Positions 23,395 to 32,600 of a stretch of 64,000 nt of DNA are shown here, one piece after another. Source of the DNA: Nereocystis luetkeana (lineage: Eukaryota > Sar > Phaeophyceae > Laminariales > Laminariaceae); the NCBI GenBank assembly GCA_031213475.1, contig JARUPZ010000003.1, forward strand, positions 13,707,580 to 13,771,579. The letters run 5' to 3'. How positions within the stretch are numbered: position 1 is the stretch's first letter; every line of letters begins with the position of its first letter. The notes beneath the pieces are model-generated. The model was not told the origin of the DNA. It was given only the letters and a program-made list of their open reading frames with translations, and searched no databases. The position numbers and the translations under genes were made by a program.

Positions 23395-25260
23395 GCAACG
23401 TCGGCCACCCAAGCTAGCACCGTCGACATTACCCCCGCCGCCACCGTCGTCACCGCACTCGCCACCGCCGCACAACGGTAGTAGACGCGATTACAACTCC
23501 CACAGCGACGCCTTCAGGCCCACCGCGAGAAGCTGGACCGCGGTAGCTTCTTCTTCTTCTTCGGCTCCGGTCACGCCCATCTCAACCCCGGCAACCCGAG
23601 ATTCAAGCTTAGCGGCGGCGGTCGGGCTGGAGGGTTCTCCTCCCACGGGATTGGAAGTGGAAGTGGAAGTGGAAGCGGAAGCAGAAGGGACTCTACCGGG
23701 CGGAGAAGAAGGTCCCGGGGACGCTGCCCTAGGGACCGAATCCAGTCTCGAAAATACCGAATGCGACCTCGAAAAGACCGAAGGCGACCTCGAAAAGATC
23801 GAATCCGGTCTCGAAAAAATCGAAGCCAGTCTCGAAAAGACCAAACCGAATACCGAAACGACCGAATCCGATCTCGAAACGAGGTTGGAGAAAAACGAGG
23901 TCGACACGAGGGGCGAGGGTGGCGCAGCAACGGGGGGGACATCAGCATGCCACCGCGCGCAAGACGAAGAGAAAGGCAAGCCCAGGTCAGAGGGAGCGGA
24001 GCGGGACCGGGGGGGGCGGGGGGCGGGGGCGCCACGGTCGACGCGGGCGGCACGGAAGACGTGGCAGAGCGGGGTTATGGAAGAAGACTTGGAGCGCAAC
24101 GGTGCGCTTGCCGGGGGACGACGGGTCGATTACTGCTTGCAGGTAACGGGGGAAATGACGTCTGGGGGTGGCGTGGGGGTACACATTTGTTGCCTGCCGG
24201 AGTAACTCGGCCATTGATCACGCATACCCTTGCAAGACAGAGCGCCGATCCTACTCCTAATCGAGACACCACACCTCCAACGTTTGGGCGCTCATTGCCC
24301 GTGATAGAGACACCTCCAACATCGGGGCGCTCATCGCGGATTTCCCCAGATATTACATTGTAATGTGCTCGTTTGCCTCATCTCTTTGCTGAATTGCCTT
24401 TTGTGGCCATCACTTATCTCCTGGGATAGAGCTCTCGGGATCAGGGGGGTGGGGGGTGTACTCGATATCATGCATGGCCGTAGTCGTATGACCATATACC
24501 CTCGCATCCGTACAATGCCGGGACGGAGAACGTCGGGTTTTCACCGACCAGGCAGACATTACTTGCACCCAGCGCGAAGCGCCGTCAAGGGGGGGGGGGG
24601 CTGTAGGTATTCGTGTACTCGCACATATACATACCCTGCAGAATTAGCGGTTGTGTCCATAACGCGTGATGAGTTCTAATTCGGAGCCTTGGTGTTTTTT
24701 TTGGACGAGGCAGAAGGTCCTGTTGGTCATTTTACGAGGGGAGCGGTAATCGTTTTTCGTGATTACTACGACGGTGTGTACGGTGTGCACTCTGGGCGGT
24801 GAGAGGTGCCCAATGTGTCTGATAAAGCGATGCGTGTTTTGCTATATTTCGCGTCGTTGCGTGTGTTCCTGTCGACGAACTTCAGGAGAAGGAGTTCGAA
24901 GTGACGAACGAGTATATTTTTGCGCTCGGCTCGCACGTGATATACTGGAGCTCGAAGGACGTCAGCTTGTTTATGGCTCAGCAGGTCGTGGCAGATGCCG
25001 TTGCTGCTGATGAGAGAGAAGCAGCAGCGGCAGCAGCAGCAGCAGCAGCAGCGGCAGCGGCGGCAGCAGCAGCAACAGAAGCAGCAGCAGCAGCAGAAGC
25101 AGCGGCAGGAGGAGGCGATGAAGCAACGGGTAGGAGCAGCTGCACTGTAGGATCAGCCCAAGCTTCTACCTTGGAGCTTCTTCAAAGTCGTGATAAATCA
25201 AGGGAGGAACGAGAAGCACATGAGGAGCAGATGGACCAGCGGGAGGCAGCTGCAGTGTAG
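4894..25260 (+). CDS. DDHD-domain phospholipase A1-like protein (SGR2/DDHD2/SEC23IP family), 19 exons
   Basis: Proposed exons: 4894-5004, 5873-5964, 6496-6703, 7702-7877, 9404-9543 (or 9546), 10714-10988, 11489-11932, 12372-12467, 13246-13491, 14374-14490, 14819-15295, 15926-16072, 17179-17640, 18392-18456, 18982-19341, 19997-20227, 21679-21792, 23170-24142, 24886-25260. All junctions keep phase and sum to 5109 nt, about 1702 residues. This is longer than plant SGR2 or animal DDHD2 because of a long N-terminal region and low-complexity inserts. From exon 6 onward the order matches the family: an FDVHSYE / GRHAVSIGEMLMRPVFW segment, EVCRAVWM, ILEDAYQ, GRRRVFRG, VVHGIG, VEFLPVEWH, VAHSLG and the DDHD block. 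Family members are intracellular phospholipases A1 acting on phosphatidic acid and other phospholipids in Golgi/ER membrane traffic; no signal peptide or membrane helix is evident. The start is uncertain: Met at 4945 is the first in-frame ATG, but an upstream exon is possible. The stop is TAG at 25258-25260. Confidence 0.9.
7161..7242. repeat. Family R6, copy 2
   Basis: Begins TTAACCCTTTTAGAACCGCA and ends GGACTGCAG. The palindrome is weaker than in the other copies. Confidence 0.5.
10714..13491 (+). other. DDHD gene: WWE-like and central conserved segment
   Basis: Exons 10714-10988, 11489-11932, 12372-12467 and 13246-13491. The first has a Pro/Ser-rich stretch and then GAVGWFRRSGGTWAF, which recalls the W-x-F element opening DDHD2/SEC23IP (inference). 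An upstream acceptor at 10696 gives the same frame. Exon 11489-11932 opens with polyglutamine encoded by CAG repeats, runs through Gly/Glu-rich sequence, and ends in GGFLFDVHSYE. Next come GRHAVSIGEMLMRPVFWAF and GDEVCRAVWML, which align by eye with the 'GGRYDVHLGERMRYAVYW ... EVRRCTWF' stretch of DDHD2. The block ends in PYPLRAAAILEDAYQ, the counterpart of the family's 'LEEAY' element. A 40-residue acidic low-complexity insert separates the last two motifs. Confidence 0.75.
13549..13745 (+). repeat. Poly-G-bordered repeat (family R2), 5'-truncated copy
   Basis: Contains CCTACAATGCCGGGATGG, CCGACCAGGCAGACGTTGC and ACCGCTTGTGAGGCGGACTT, and is followed by a run of G at about 13779-13791. Confidence 0.75.
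16126..16188 (+). repeat. GGAGGGA/GGACGGA short tandem repeat
   Basis: Irregular alternation of GGAGGGAGGGAC-type units, in the intron following exon 15926-16072. Confidence 0.8.
16740..17178 (+). repeat. Four tandem units, each with a 3' splice site, ending at DDHD exon 17179
   Basis: Units of about 100-140 bp each read CGAAGGTAGAAAAC, a pyrimidine-rich stretch, CGCCAACGCCACYCCAG|GTG and then GTATGGAACTCCAAGC. The last unit's acceptor is the one used for exon 17179-17640, whose first codons (VVLNSEHLRG) resemble the reading after earlier acceptors (VVWNSKRLHF). The array is open in the exon's frame for 140 codons. Confidence 0.75.
17641..18391 (+). other. Probable GC-AG intron in the DDHD gene
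   Basis: The homologous join is MSPEYHQ to VIVEEV. It requires the exon to end at CAG (17638-17640), directly followed by GCGAGG, and the next exon to begin after GAGCAG at 18391. No GT lies at that point. A GT about 15 bases downstream (CACGAC|GTCTTA) would also keep phase but adds five residues not expected from the family and is a poor donor. Confidence 0.6.
18392..19341 (+). other. DDHD gene: catalytic serine segment
   Basis: Exons 18392-18456 and 18982-19341 join in phase 2. The first encodes VIVEEVTQEMNRVLALFRKH, matching the helix before the nucleophile in the family. The second begins with GKVSIVAHSLGAIICFDIM; the predicted nucleophile is the Ser codon at 19016-19018. The usual GHSLG reads AHSLG here, so the first glycine of GxSxG is replaced. 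After a Gly/Thr-rich linker the exon resumes with NVFCLGSPIGMFLMIRGQ, the first element of the DDHD domain. Confidence 0.9.
19629..19742 (+). mobile_element. 109-bp palindromic MITE, copy 3 (DDHD intron)
   Basis: Diverged copy in the intron before exon 19997-20227. Its core contains a TACCAGGTAT nonamer/decamer not present in most copies. Confidence 0.8.
20699..20890 (+). repeat. GATC-rich dispersed repeat (family R4)
   Basis: Shares TGCCGTTGCGAGATGCTGTG, GTACAGATCCAACACAGGAA and a CAGATCATACAGATCA core with the other copies. It is the left arm of an inverted pair with 21186-21435. Confidence 0.7.
21186..21435 (-). repeat. Family R4, inverted copy with internal duplication
   Basis: Reverse of the 20699 copy. 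The block GCACATGTTTCCTGGGTTGG to CTATACAGAT occurs twice in tandem, about 64 bp apart. Confidence 0.7.
22128..22386 (+). repeat. Family R2, full-length copy in a DDHD intron
   Basis: Opens with a run of ten G, then GCATGGCCGTAGTCGTATG, GGGTTTTCACCCACCAGG, GGGTGAGCTTCATCCTCT and GTGAGGCGGACTTGCAC. It closes with a second run of about fourteen G. Confidence 0.8.
22586..22735. repeat. 12-bp tandem repeat (ATCATCTAACAG)n
   Basis: About ten slightly varied units in a DDHD intron. On the minus strand it reads as poly-(LLDD), which is a shadow and not a protein. Confidence 0.85.
22740..22935 (-). repeat. Family R4, inverted copy
   Basis: Contains ATGTTTCCTGGGTCAGATAG and GCACAACCCCTCACAACGGC. It directly follows the 12-bp tandem array at 22586-22735. 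Confidence 0.65.
23345..23393 (+). repeat. CAG repeat encoding polyglutamine in DDHD exon 17
   Basis: About 15 CAG triplets, read as Gln in the gene frame. Confidence 0.9.
23735..23890 (+). repeat. 21-bp coding repeat in DDHD exon 17
   Basis: Seven or so units of the type GACCTCGAAAAGACCGAAGG. In frame it gives DLEKTEG-like heptads that could form an acidic/basic coiled coil. Confidence 0.85.
24446..24600 (+). repeat. Family R2, truncated copy
   Basis: Carries the 5' half (GCATGGCCGTAGTCGTATG to GCGAAGCGCCGTCAAGG) and then ends directly in a run of G, as if the 3' half had been lost between two G tracts. Confidence 0.75.
25019..25112 (+). repeat. GCA repeat encoding polyalanine in the last DDHD exon
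   Basis: Imperfect GCA/GCG/GCC run read as Ala with occasional Thr and Glu, after the DDHD domain. Confidence 0.9.
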
Positions 25261-26674
25261 GGCCGGCCATGTACTGCTACCATAGAGCTGCTTCAAAGCC
25301 GCAATCAACCGCACGAAAGAGAACGAAGCAGTGCCCATAATGCACCGCCTCTCTGCCGATGGTTGTGGCCGAGGGTTTCTACCCGCTGGTGAATATTTTT
25401 AAGCACTACCTTGATGTTCAGAGACGTGTCCGACGCTTTCATCACAGTGCTGGACAACATCACGTCATCAGCGTTCAGACGCGAGGCGTTTTGCTTGCGG
25501 GGACGCATACAACCCACTCCCAGCTTGAGATATCACGATGGTTGAATTAATCAACCGGTATGGGAAAGCTTTAACGTATCGACACAATATATATAATTTT
25601 CCTGATCTTGGAAAATCTCGTAGGTAAGCCTAGGGAACATGCAGATAGCACTCATTTCCCCGAGGGTAGGTGTGCGCCAAATCACCGAAGAAGCATCATA
25701 CCAGCTATGTTGGAGCATGGGGGGAGGGAGGGGGTACTTGATAGCATGCATGGTCGTAGTCGTATGGCCATGTGGGGGTGCACTCGATAGGAGAGATGTG
25801 CTCGATCTCATGCATGGCCGTAGTTGTGTGACCATAGACCCTCGCATCCCCACAATGCCGGGACCCTCGCATGCCCACAATGCCGGGACGGAGCATGTAG
25901 GGTTTTCACCGACCAGGCAGACATTGCTTGCACGATGCGCGAAGCGCAGTGAGGTGTCCGGTGAGTCGCACGAAAGGTGAGCTTCATTCTACTAAGAACC
26001 GCTTGTTGTGAGGCGGACTTACATATGTATGACAGCTTCAATGAGTTAATTTAATTCGGTGACCATGGGGGGGGGGGGGGGTTCACGCGGTTGTCTGGCG
26101 CGGCATTCAAAGCAGCAGCGCCTTGTGACACGATAACAATTAAGGTCGCCATGTCAAGCCAGAAGTCCACCGGCACACACGTCTATTGTCTGCGATTGGC
26201 TCTTCCCGCTCGAGAAGCAACATCAGCCCCCCCCTACAGTATCAACGCCCATATGTATGCAGCGAACGCCAACACCTACCGAAGAGCTCACTACTGTCTA
26301 TGTTTTGTGGGGTTGTCTCCCCCGGAAAGTCCAAAATTATCCCCGACCAATATCTGTCCGTCCAAGTCAACTGCCGGGAGTAAATACACACCGCAAACGC
26401 TTTCCACAATGCGATCAAATGCAGGAAAGAAGAAAAAAACGTACACACTGCAGACAGAGTGCAGTGTACAGAACAGTATTCGGTGGTGGTGGTGGTGGTG
26501 GTGGTGGTGGTGGTGGTGGCGGCAGCGGCCTTGCGGTGCTACCTATACGCGCACCCCAGATTTTGGAAACCCCAGGCGGCGTGCGTCCTTGGCCAGCGAT
26601 GTACGTGATCGTCAGGAGACGTCCTTGGTACATGCTCGACTTTCACATGCGGATGGCATGACCATACATAACCC
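25261..26674. other. Region between the DDHD stop and the end of the minus-strand gene
   Basis: The two large genes converge here. The stretch contains one full-length copy of the poly-G-bordered repeat (25733-26043), an upstream partial unit of the same repeat, and a (GGT)n tract at about 26484-26518. Open frames crossing the GGT tract read as poly-Trp or poly-Gly and are not credible. I did not identify polyadenylation signals with confidence. Confidence 0.5.
25720..26080 (+). repeat. Family R2, full-length copy with internal duplications
   Basis: The start unit is present twice and the segment CACAATGCCGGGAC is duplicated. The copy ends with ACCATG and about fourteen G. Confidence 0.8.
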
Positions 26675-29600
26675 TCACGCGTCTAAGACGGCTTGCTTCT
26701 TGAGCTTGACCTCGAAACCCATGTCTTTCTTGTCCTTTCTTGATATCAGCAGGCTCTTCCTGTAAGCTTCCTCCTGTGGGTTCGTTGCGGTAGGGGTGGT
26801 TGAGGGCTTCGGCGTTTTTTTGTATGATGAGGAGATTATAACTGTTCGATGTTGTCCCAGCGATGCTTGAGAGGACCCGAATCTGATACCTGGTACATCA
26901 GCATGATGAGGATTATGTTGAGCTTGATAACTAAATTGTTTCAACATTTTACCCGGAATACCTCAGCGGAAAAGAGTAAATATATCCGTAGGGCTGAGGC
27001 AACTGGCTTCCTCGATGAGTAGATATTATACCGACTCCGTCAACAGTTAGTATACTGGATTGCATCAGTATACTGGTAGTCGCGCAGGCTCATCATACAA
27101 AATGTCACTCATATTTAACGCACTTATCAGCGAACCAAGTGAGGAATATACAGCTTTAATCAGCACACCAAGCACAAGAAAGCGCGAGACTTCTCACCTC
27201 TCTCTCTCTCTCTCTCTCTCTCTACCTTTCTCTTCTATCCTCTCTCCTCGCGAGACAAAGTTTAACGGGTTTCCGTACTACGACACGGCAATTATTTTAT
27301 TGGCCCATTCTTGCATCTTGAGAAAAGCAGTGTCCCACGCAAAATAAAGTATATCCGCTTCCCGAATATCTTATTTTCCTGGAAAAAGAGTGTTCGGAGG
27401 TTCTCATGGGATTCTTTGGCCCGATAGGTCCGGCACTGGCTATGGTTTGCCGGTAGACACAGATGCGGCGTTCGCGAACGCAGTGTGTGCGTAGCGGGAA
27501 GAAAGCTACACGTAGGTTAATGGCAGAGATACCTACGCATGTCTGTCTGTCTGTGTCGAGAACCCGTCAGACCCGCCTCGCTCCCTTTTCCCCCGGAGAG
27601 GAAGAAAGGGAAGCTTTGTGCGCACCTGTCCTGTAAGCCCCCGGGATAATGGCGCAGGCCAGACTTTCTTGCTCGAGAAGACACAAAAAAGAGCGCGGTT
27701 CGCCACTTTCTCGACAGCTATTGCTGAGAGTCACTATCTGCTGTCTACGATACGACTTTCAACCATGTTTGGTTACCCCAACAACCCTCACCCTAAGCCT
27801 AAGAACAATCAGATCCAATCAGCCACTGGGCAGCATCAGTTACGTCGTTTCGCATATACACATTGTGTGCCAACCATGTTCTTGAACAAGTGATGTTAAC
27901 TCCTTTAGCGTAACCGCCCCTCCTCCCCCGATTATCTAAGCCTGAGGCTCTCTTGCGAGAAAAAAAAATCGGAAGTACCAGGTATGGTTTTTGATATTAC
28001 TGCTTCGCACCTGTCCCGGCGTTGTCGCAGAATCCCCGGCGCCCTTGGGCTTCTTGGGCTTGCCTTTTCCGCCACCGAAAATCGTTGTGCCGAACGATAG
28101 GCCTCCCATCGTGGGAAGGGTGTCGCCCCCCCCCTTTGTTTTCATGTCCTGTGTTTCGTTTGTGTTGAAGGGCAGAGGGTTGGACGAACCGAGCGCAGAA
28201 GCAGGAGAAGAGAAGGAAGAGTTGCCTTCAGCTCAGCATACTCACAAGTTTTTTTTTTTTTGGAGCAATGCGTTCAGTGGTGCGGGGATTATTTTTATTT
28301 GTTACGTGGCAGAACGATAGTGTCAGGCGGTAGGGTAGGCAGCCCGGACCAAGCGGGGCGATACGATCGCTCTGTTTCGGCCGACAATTCGAATCTGAAA
28401 AAATGGGCAATAATAGTCCAGTTTGTTGGTCTACTATTACGGGGGGCCATAGTAAATAGGACCTATGGTATACATAAAAACCTATATATTTAACTATTTT
28501 TACAAACAATATTTGGTCCTATTAACTATGGTCCCCCGTAATAACTACCAGGTATTCATGGGAGATGTCCTTCTGCGCGTGTACAGCACGTACGGTCGCC
28601 AGGAGTGGCGGAGATTCAACATAGAGGACACCACAAAACACATTGCTTCACGGGTGGGTGCCCCCCCCCCCCCCCCCTCGCTTTCGACATCCTGATGGAA
28701 AGTGGGCAGAATACAGGGGTTCTGAGCACGTTATGGGACGTAAACAAACTCAAGCAAAGGTGCGGACAATGCGCCCACGTTATATGGACTCTGCGTTATT
28801 TCTTGTGTCCCGAAAGGTGCCTGTGAGGCCTCTCGGTTGGGTAAACTTTCAAAAGCATGGCTTTCTCGGCGATTTTCTCGGCGGCTTTCTCTCGGTGGCA
28901 TTTCTCCTCCTTCACAAAGTCTCCTTGTCCAACGGCTTTCCTCCGCACGCGACGGATGTCTCCGCACATCACGATTCTCTCTCTCGACTTCCTGTATTCT
29001 CTTCAAACGGCTTTCTCGACTCATGCCGGCGTTGTCCACTCTACACGGCTTTCTCGCCTTGAAAATTGTTTGCCAAAATTCGAACGGCTGTTTATCTTGT
29101 TTCAGCCCTCTTCGGACTTCACAGGAATTATTTACCCATAAAAAGCGACGGCTTCAGCAACCATGGTGGCCACGCTGCGTCTTTGGGAGATGATACTACT
29201 TAAATACGGAGTGGTGTCCGGGTTACAATGGTTGAACGCAAGGAGTCGCACGGCACGGGCTCAACATCGTACTACAGTAAAGGCTGGGCGTTGACGCTGC
29301 TCGTAGATGGTTGACATCATCAAAGTTACCACCCATTGTTTTTTGTCGCTATCTTGGCTGATATCACCAAGGGCTTCGACGGCTCTATCCCCCCACCTGA
29401 CGGTTTTCTCCACAGGCAACAGTTGTATCCATGTTTGACCGGCTTTTCTACAGATATACCAGTACCGGTTTTCTCCACACAAGATGTTTCACCTGCAGCT
29501 GGTTTCTTAGTTGTCCAATCTGAACGATTTTCTTCTCCATGTCGCGCTTTTCTCCATATTAATCGTTTTTTCCCGCTTCCAACGGCTTTCTCCGGAATAT

Positions 29601-32600
29601 AAACGGATTTCTTCACTTGAGAAGGCGTTCTCCACCTGCAACTTTATTTTTTCCCGCTTAAACTAAACAGCTTTCTGCAGACATTGAAAAAGGGGTACAG
29701 CGGTACATGATTTTGTTTCTGGCATTACCTTTTGCGCGTTCGCCCACTGATACGCGATCTTATCCTTCTCGTACATGAGCTCCTCCAGCTGGAACTGTAG
29801 CTTCTCGATCTTCTTGACATATCTGTCACGTGCATGGTAAGACAAGGAGTTGTTTCCGAGAGGAAGAGAGGGCAAGTATATCCTTTTCCAAGAGGAATGA
29901 CAAGAATAGTAACTCCTTCACAACAACACCAAAACCACCAAGAACAACAGAGAGAGGGGAAACGGGGATACCGTGACAGGTTTCACGGTGTGCCCACGGC
30001 CGAAAACATTCCCGTCAACGCCTTCTTCTCGGAGTTTGAAAGTAAAGCGTCCGTGATTGCCCTCGGCGCGATGAAGCTCGCGCACGGGTGAGCCATGCCG
30101 CCAGAGATGTCAGGAGACAGACACAGCAGCAGCTTTCATCACCCCTTGCAACAGACAGCACAACAAGCGTGCTCTTAATTTTGCCTTCGAGAATGGCACC
30201 AAATTACTATTACGGGGGACCATAGTTAATAGGACCTGTGGTATACATAAAAACCTATATATTTAACAATTTCTACTAACAATATTTGGTCCTATTAACT
30301 ATGGTCCCCCGTAATACCACTTTGCCTCTAAATATAAGGACCTCATGCATAGGGACAGAGTGGTATGAGGTAGTGTGGGACACTCGGCCCCTACATTGTA
30401 CGTACCAGGTATTAAGCACACCCTTTTGACAGCGCGCGGTTTCCCCTATGTTGGTTGGCGTGTCTCACGACAGAGGGGCTGACGTCTGACGGGCGCTCCT
30501 CGAGTGAGGCGAGCTACCCGATATAACTTGAAACCCATCTATATTATTTTTTTTCAATGATACATTTTGTATACATGCCTTATTGTAGCTAGTGTTGTCT
30601 GGCTTGGTTCGGATACGCGGTCGATTATAGCCGTTTATAAAGCAGCCCAATCGACTAAATGCCGTAACAAAAGGCGTCGTCCTACCTGTACCACTCCTGT
30701 AGGGAAATTTATTACAGCAGCACGAAGCCCTACGAAGAGATTTCTATTCACCAGGTTGAGCGGCCAACTTTTTTCTAACAAAAGCTCCGGCTTATTTCTG
30801 GTGAGGTGTGGGGTGATCTCCATCTCGATTCGAGGCCAACGGATGACTTGGTCCTGCTGCCGCCACGCTCTGGTATGCGCTTAGTCTCAGCGAGTGTTTC
30901 ACGGCACCGAAACCCGAGTCATCTCCCGACGTGCACCGAAAATGGCGCGACAGCAGTGCGCTATCCCCCACCCCCAAGAATACCAAAAGCTGTTGAAACA
31001 AATAGCAACACGACGTGAGGTGTAGAGGCCTTCCACCCTCAGGAGAGAGAGATAGCTTCACAAAAACTACGAGAGGCACGCCTGTTATACCGTGGCTGGC
31101 TGGGGCCGAAAGGAGAGAGCGTGCTGTCGGAGTGATGGGGCTCTGGCGCGCGTGTGTTCTCGCCCGGTGGAATCTAAATCGTACGGCTCTTTTTCAACAC
31201 GACACAGGGCGGAATTTTTTTCGGGATCTACGAGATGAACCACTGCGCATGATCCAACGTAGATTCTGATGTGTCCCGTGCGTGAGGCGAGCATGTTGAT
31301 TTAAGCTTAAGGTGACACCGTATCAACACGGTGCGTGAACTCACAAAACGAGCAGTTTATCGACATGCAAAACTTTCACGGCGATTGTGATGCCTGGGTG
31401 ACTCGAGGCGAGCAGCGTCTCACTTCTCGCTGGCCTCCTTGTACTCGAGGAACCTCTTGTGCTCCGCGAGTTCCTCGGGGAGCATCAGTTCCTGCGGCTT
31501 ATCGAAGGTGCTCTCATTTGTGGTCGCGTTGAAGTAGAACGTCGGCTCGTTGTCGGTCCTGCCCCCCACCGTCTTGGCAGGTATCAGCGGGTACATATTA
31601 AGCAGCAAGGTGGGGGATGGGTCGGGGTGGGGTGGGGTGGGGTGGAGTGGGGCGAGGCATCACCTTTAACAAATTCCTCGATCAACATAATATAGTGCAG
31701 GTACCATACCACCCCCCCACCACCCCTACAAAAAATCTCCATGCGATACAGCGCAGGAAGCCCCCGTCTCCCACCACCCCGACGCGTAAGCGCGCGCACG
31801 GAGGCTTTGAGAGGCGTCGAGGAAGGTGGTCGATGGGTGTACTATTTGATAGGGATGCTGGCGATCGACCGACTGACTGAACGATCCAGCCCAGCCCAGC
31901 GCGCACCTGCCACCCTTTCTTGAACTTAGCGTAGGACTCTACTTGGTGGTTCTTGCGGTTACCGCTGCCATGGATCCGTGCGTTGCATTCACCGCACATC
32001 GCATCCTGGGACAGGAGACAGGGGACAGGGGACAGGGAACAGGGGGCAGGGGGCAGGGGACATGGGGCAGGGGACATGGGGCAGGGAAAGGGGACAGGGG
32101 ACAGGGCACATGGGACAGGGGACAGGAGACAGGAGACAGGAGACAGGGGGCAGGGGGAAGGGGACAGGGGACATGGGACAGGGGACAGGGGACAGGGGAC
32201 ATGGGGCAGGGGGCAGGGGACAGGGGGTAGGAGACAGGGGAAAGAGGACGGGGGGAAGGGGACGGGTGACAGGTGACAAGGGACAGCGGACAGCGGACAG
32301 CGGATAGGGAACAGGAAACAGGGGGCAGGAGACAGGAGACAGGGGACAGGAGACAGGGGACAGCGATGGGGAATAGGAGACAGCGGACAGCGAACAGCGG
32401 ACAGCGGACGGGGGTTGGGAGACAACAAGTCGGCGAGCGGTAGAGACGGAGGGGGGGTGGTGAAAATGCGAAGTGGTTGCGCCGGAGCACCCACAATTAC
32501 CACAGACGAAGCTTGCCAAGATTTTAGCGAGCTCGTACATCGTTGTATGCAATGCACATGGCATCCCGGAACAGGGGACAGGGATCGAGGGACAACATGA

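Larger units (their letters stand above)
19997..25260 (+). other. DDHD gene: DDHD domain and C-terminal tail
   Basis: Exons 19997-20227, 21679-21792, 23170-24142 and 24886-25260. The domain continues with CRRLFNVFHPYDPVAFRLEP (first conserved Asp), then PVILPTWTGGLRVHYQV. Exon 23170-24142 inserts a large variable region: polyalanine, polyglutamine, a Pro/Ser stretch, and a seven-residue repeat of the type DLEKTEG. It closes with RRVDYCLQ (second Asp). The last exon carries TNEYIFALGSHVIYWSSKDV, supplying the conserved His and last Asp. After that comes a polyalanine tract coded by GCA repeats (about 25020-25110) and a charged tail. All four name-giving residues are therefore intact. Confidence 0.9.
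26675..31572 (-). other. IQ/WW/B-box gene: third WW-like module, coiled coil and C-terminus
   Basis: Exon 31424-31572 encodes NEPTFYFNATTNESTFDKP, the second half of a WW-like module with Phe in place of the final Trp, then ELAEHKRFLEYKEASEK. Exon 29729-29822 is a clear coiled coil (YVKKIEKLQFQLEELMYEKD). Exon 28011-28148 is Gly/Lys-rich (FGGGKGKPKKPKGAGDS). The last exon, 26675-26773, ends in KLKKQAVLDA and a TGA stop. Phases 0/2, 1/0, 0/0 and 0/stop agree. Confidence 0.85.

Noticed and set aside
23491..24099. Minus-strand frame of 202 codons opposite the DDHD exon
   Set aside because: It is the antisense shadow of the DLEKTEG-type coding repeat in exon 23170-24142. The plus frame has homology and phase support.
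26091..26765. Plus-strand frame of 224 codons with a poly-Trp stretch
   Set aside because: Poly-Trp comes from a (GGT)n tract. There is no motif, codon bias or splice structure, and the frame overlaps the C-terminal exon of the minus-strand gene.
29980..30087. This segment read on the minus strand (VRELHRAEGNHGRFTFKLRE) as a further exon of the IQ/WW/B-box gene
   Set aside because: Exons 31424-31572 and 29729-29822 already join in phase without it, and it lacks a convincing minus-strand acceptor and donor.
31018..31134. Plus-strand frame EREIASQKLREARLLYRGW as a last exon joined to 30891-31020
   Set aside because: Joining it to the segment ending at 31020 would need an intron of only 23-30 nt, and other joins were not in phase with firm splice sites.
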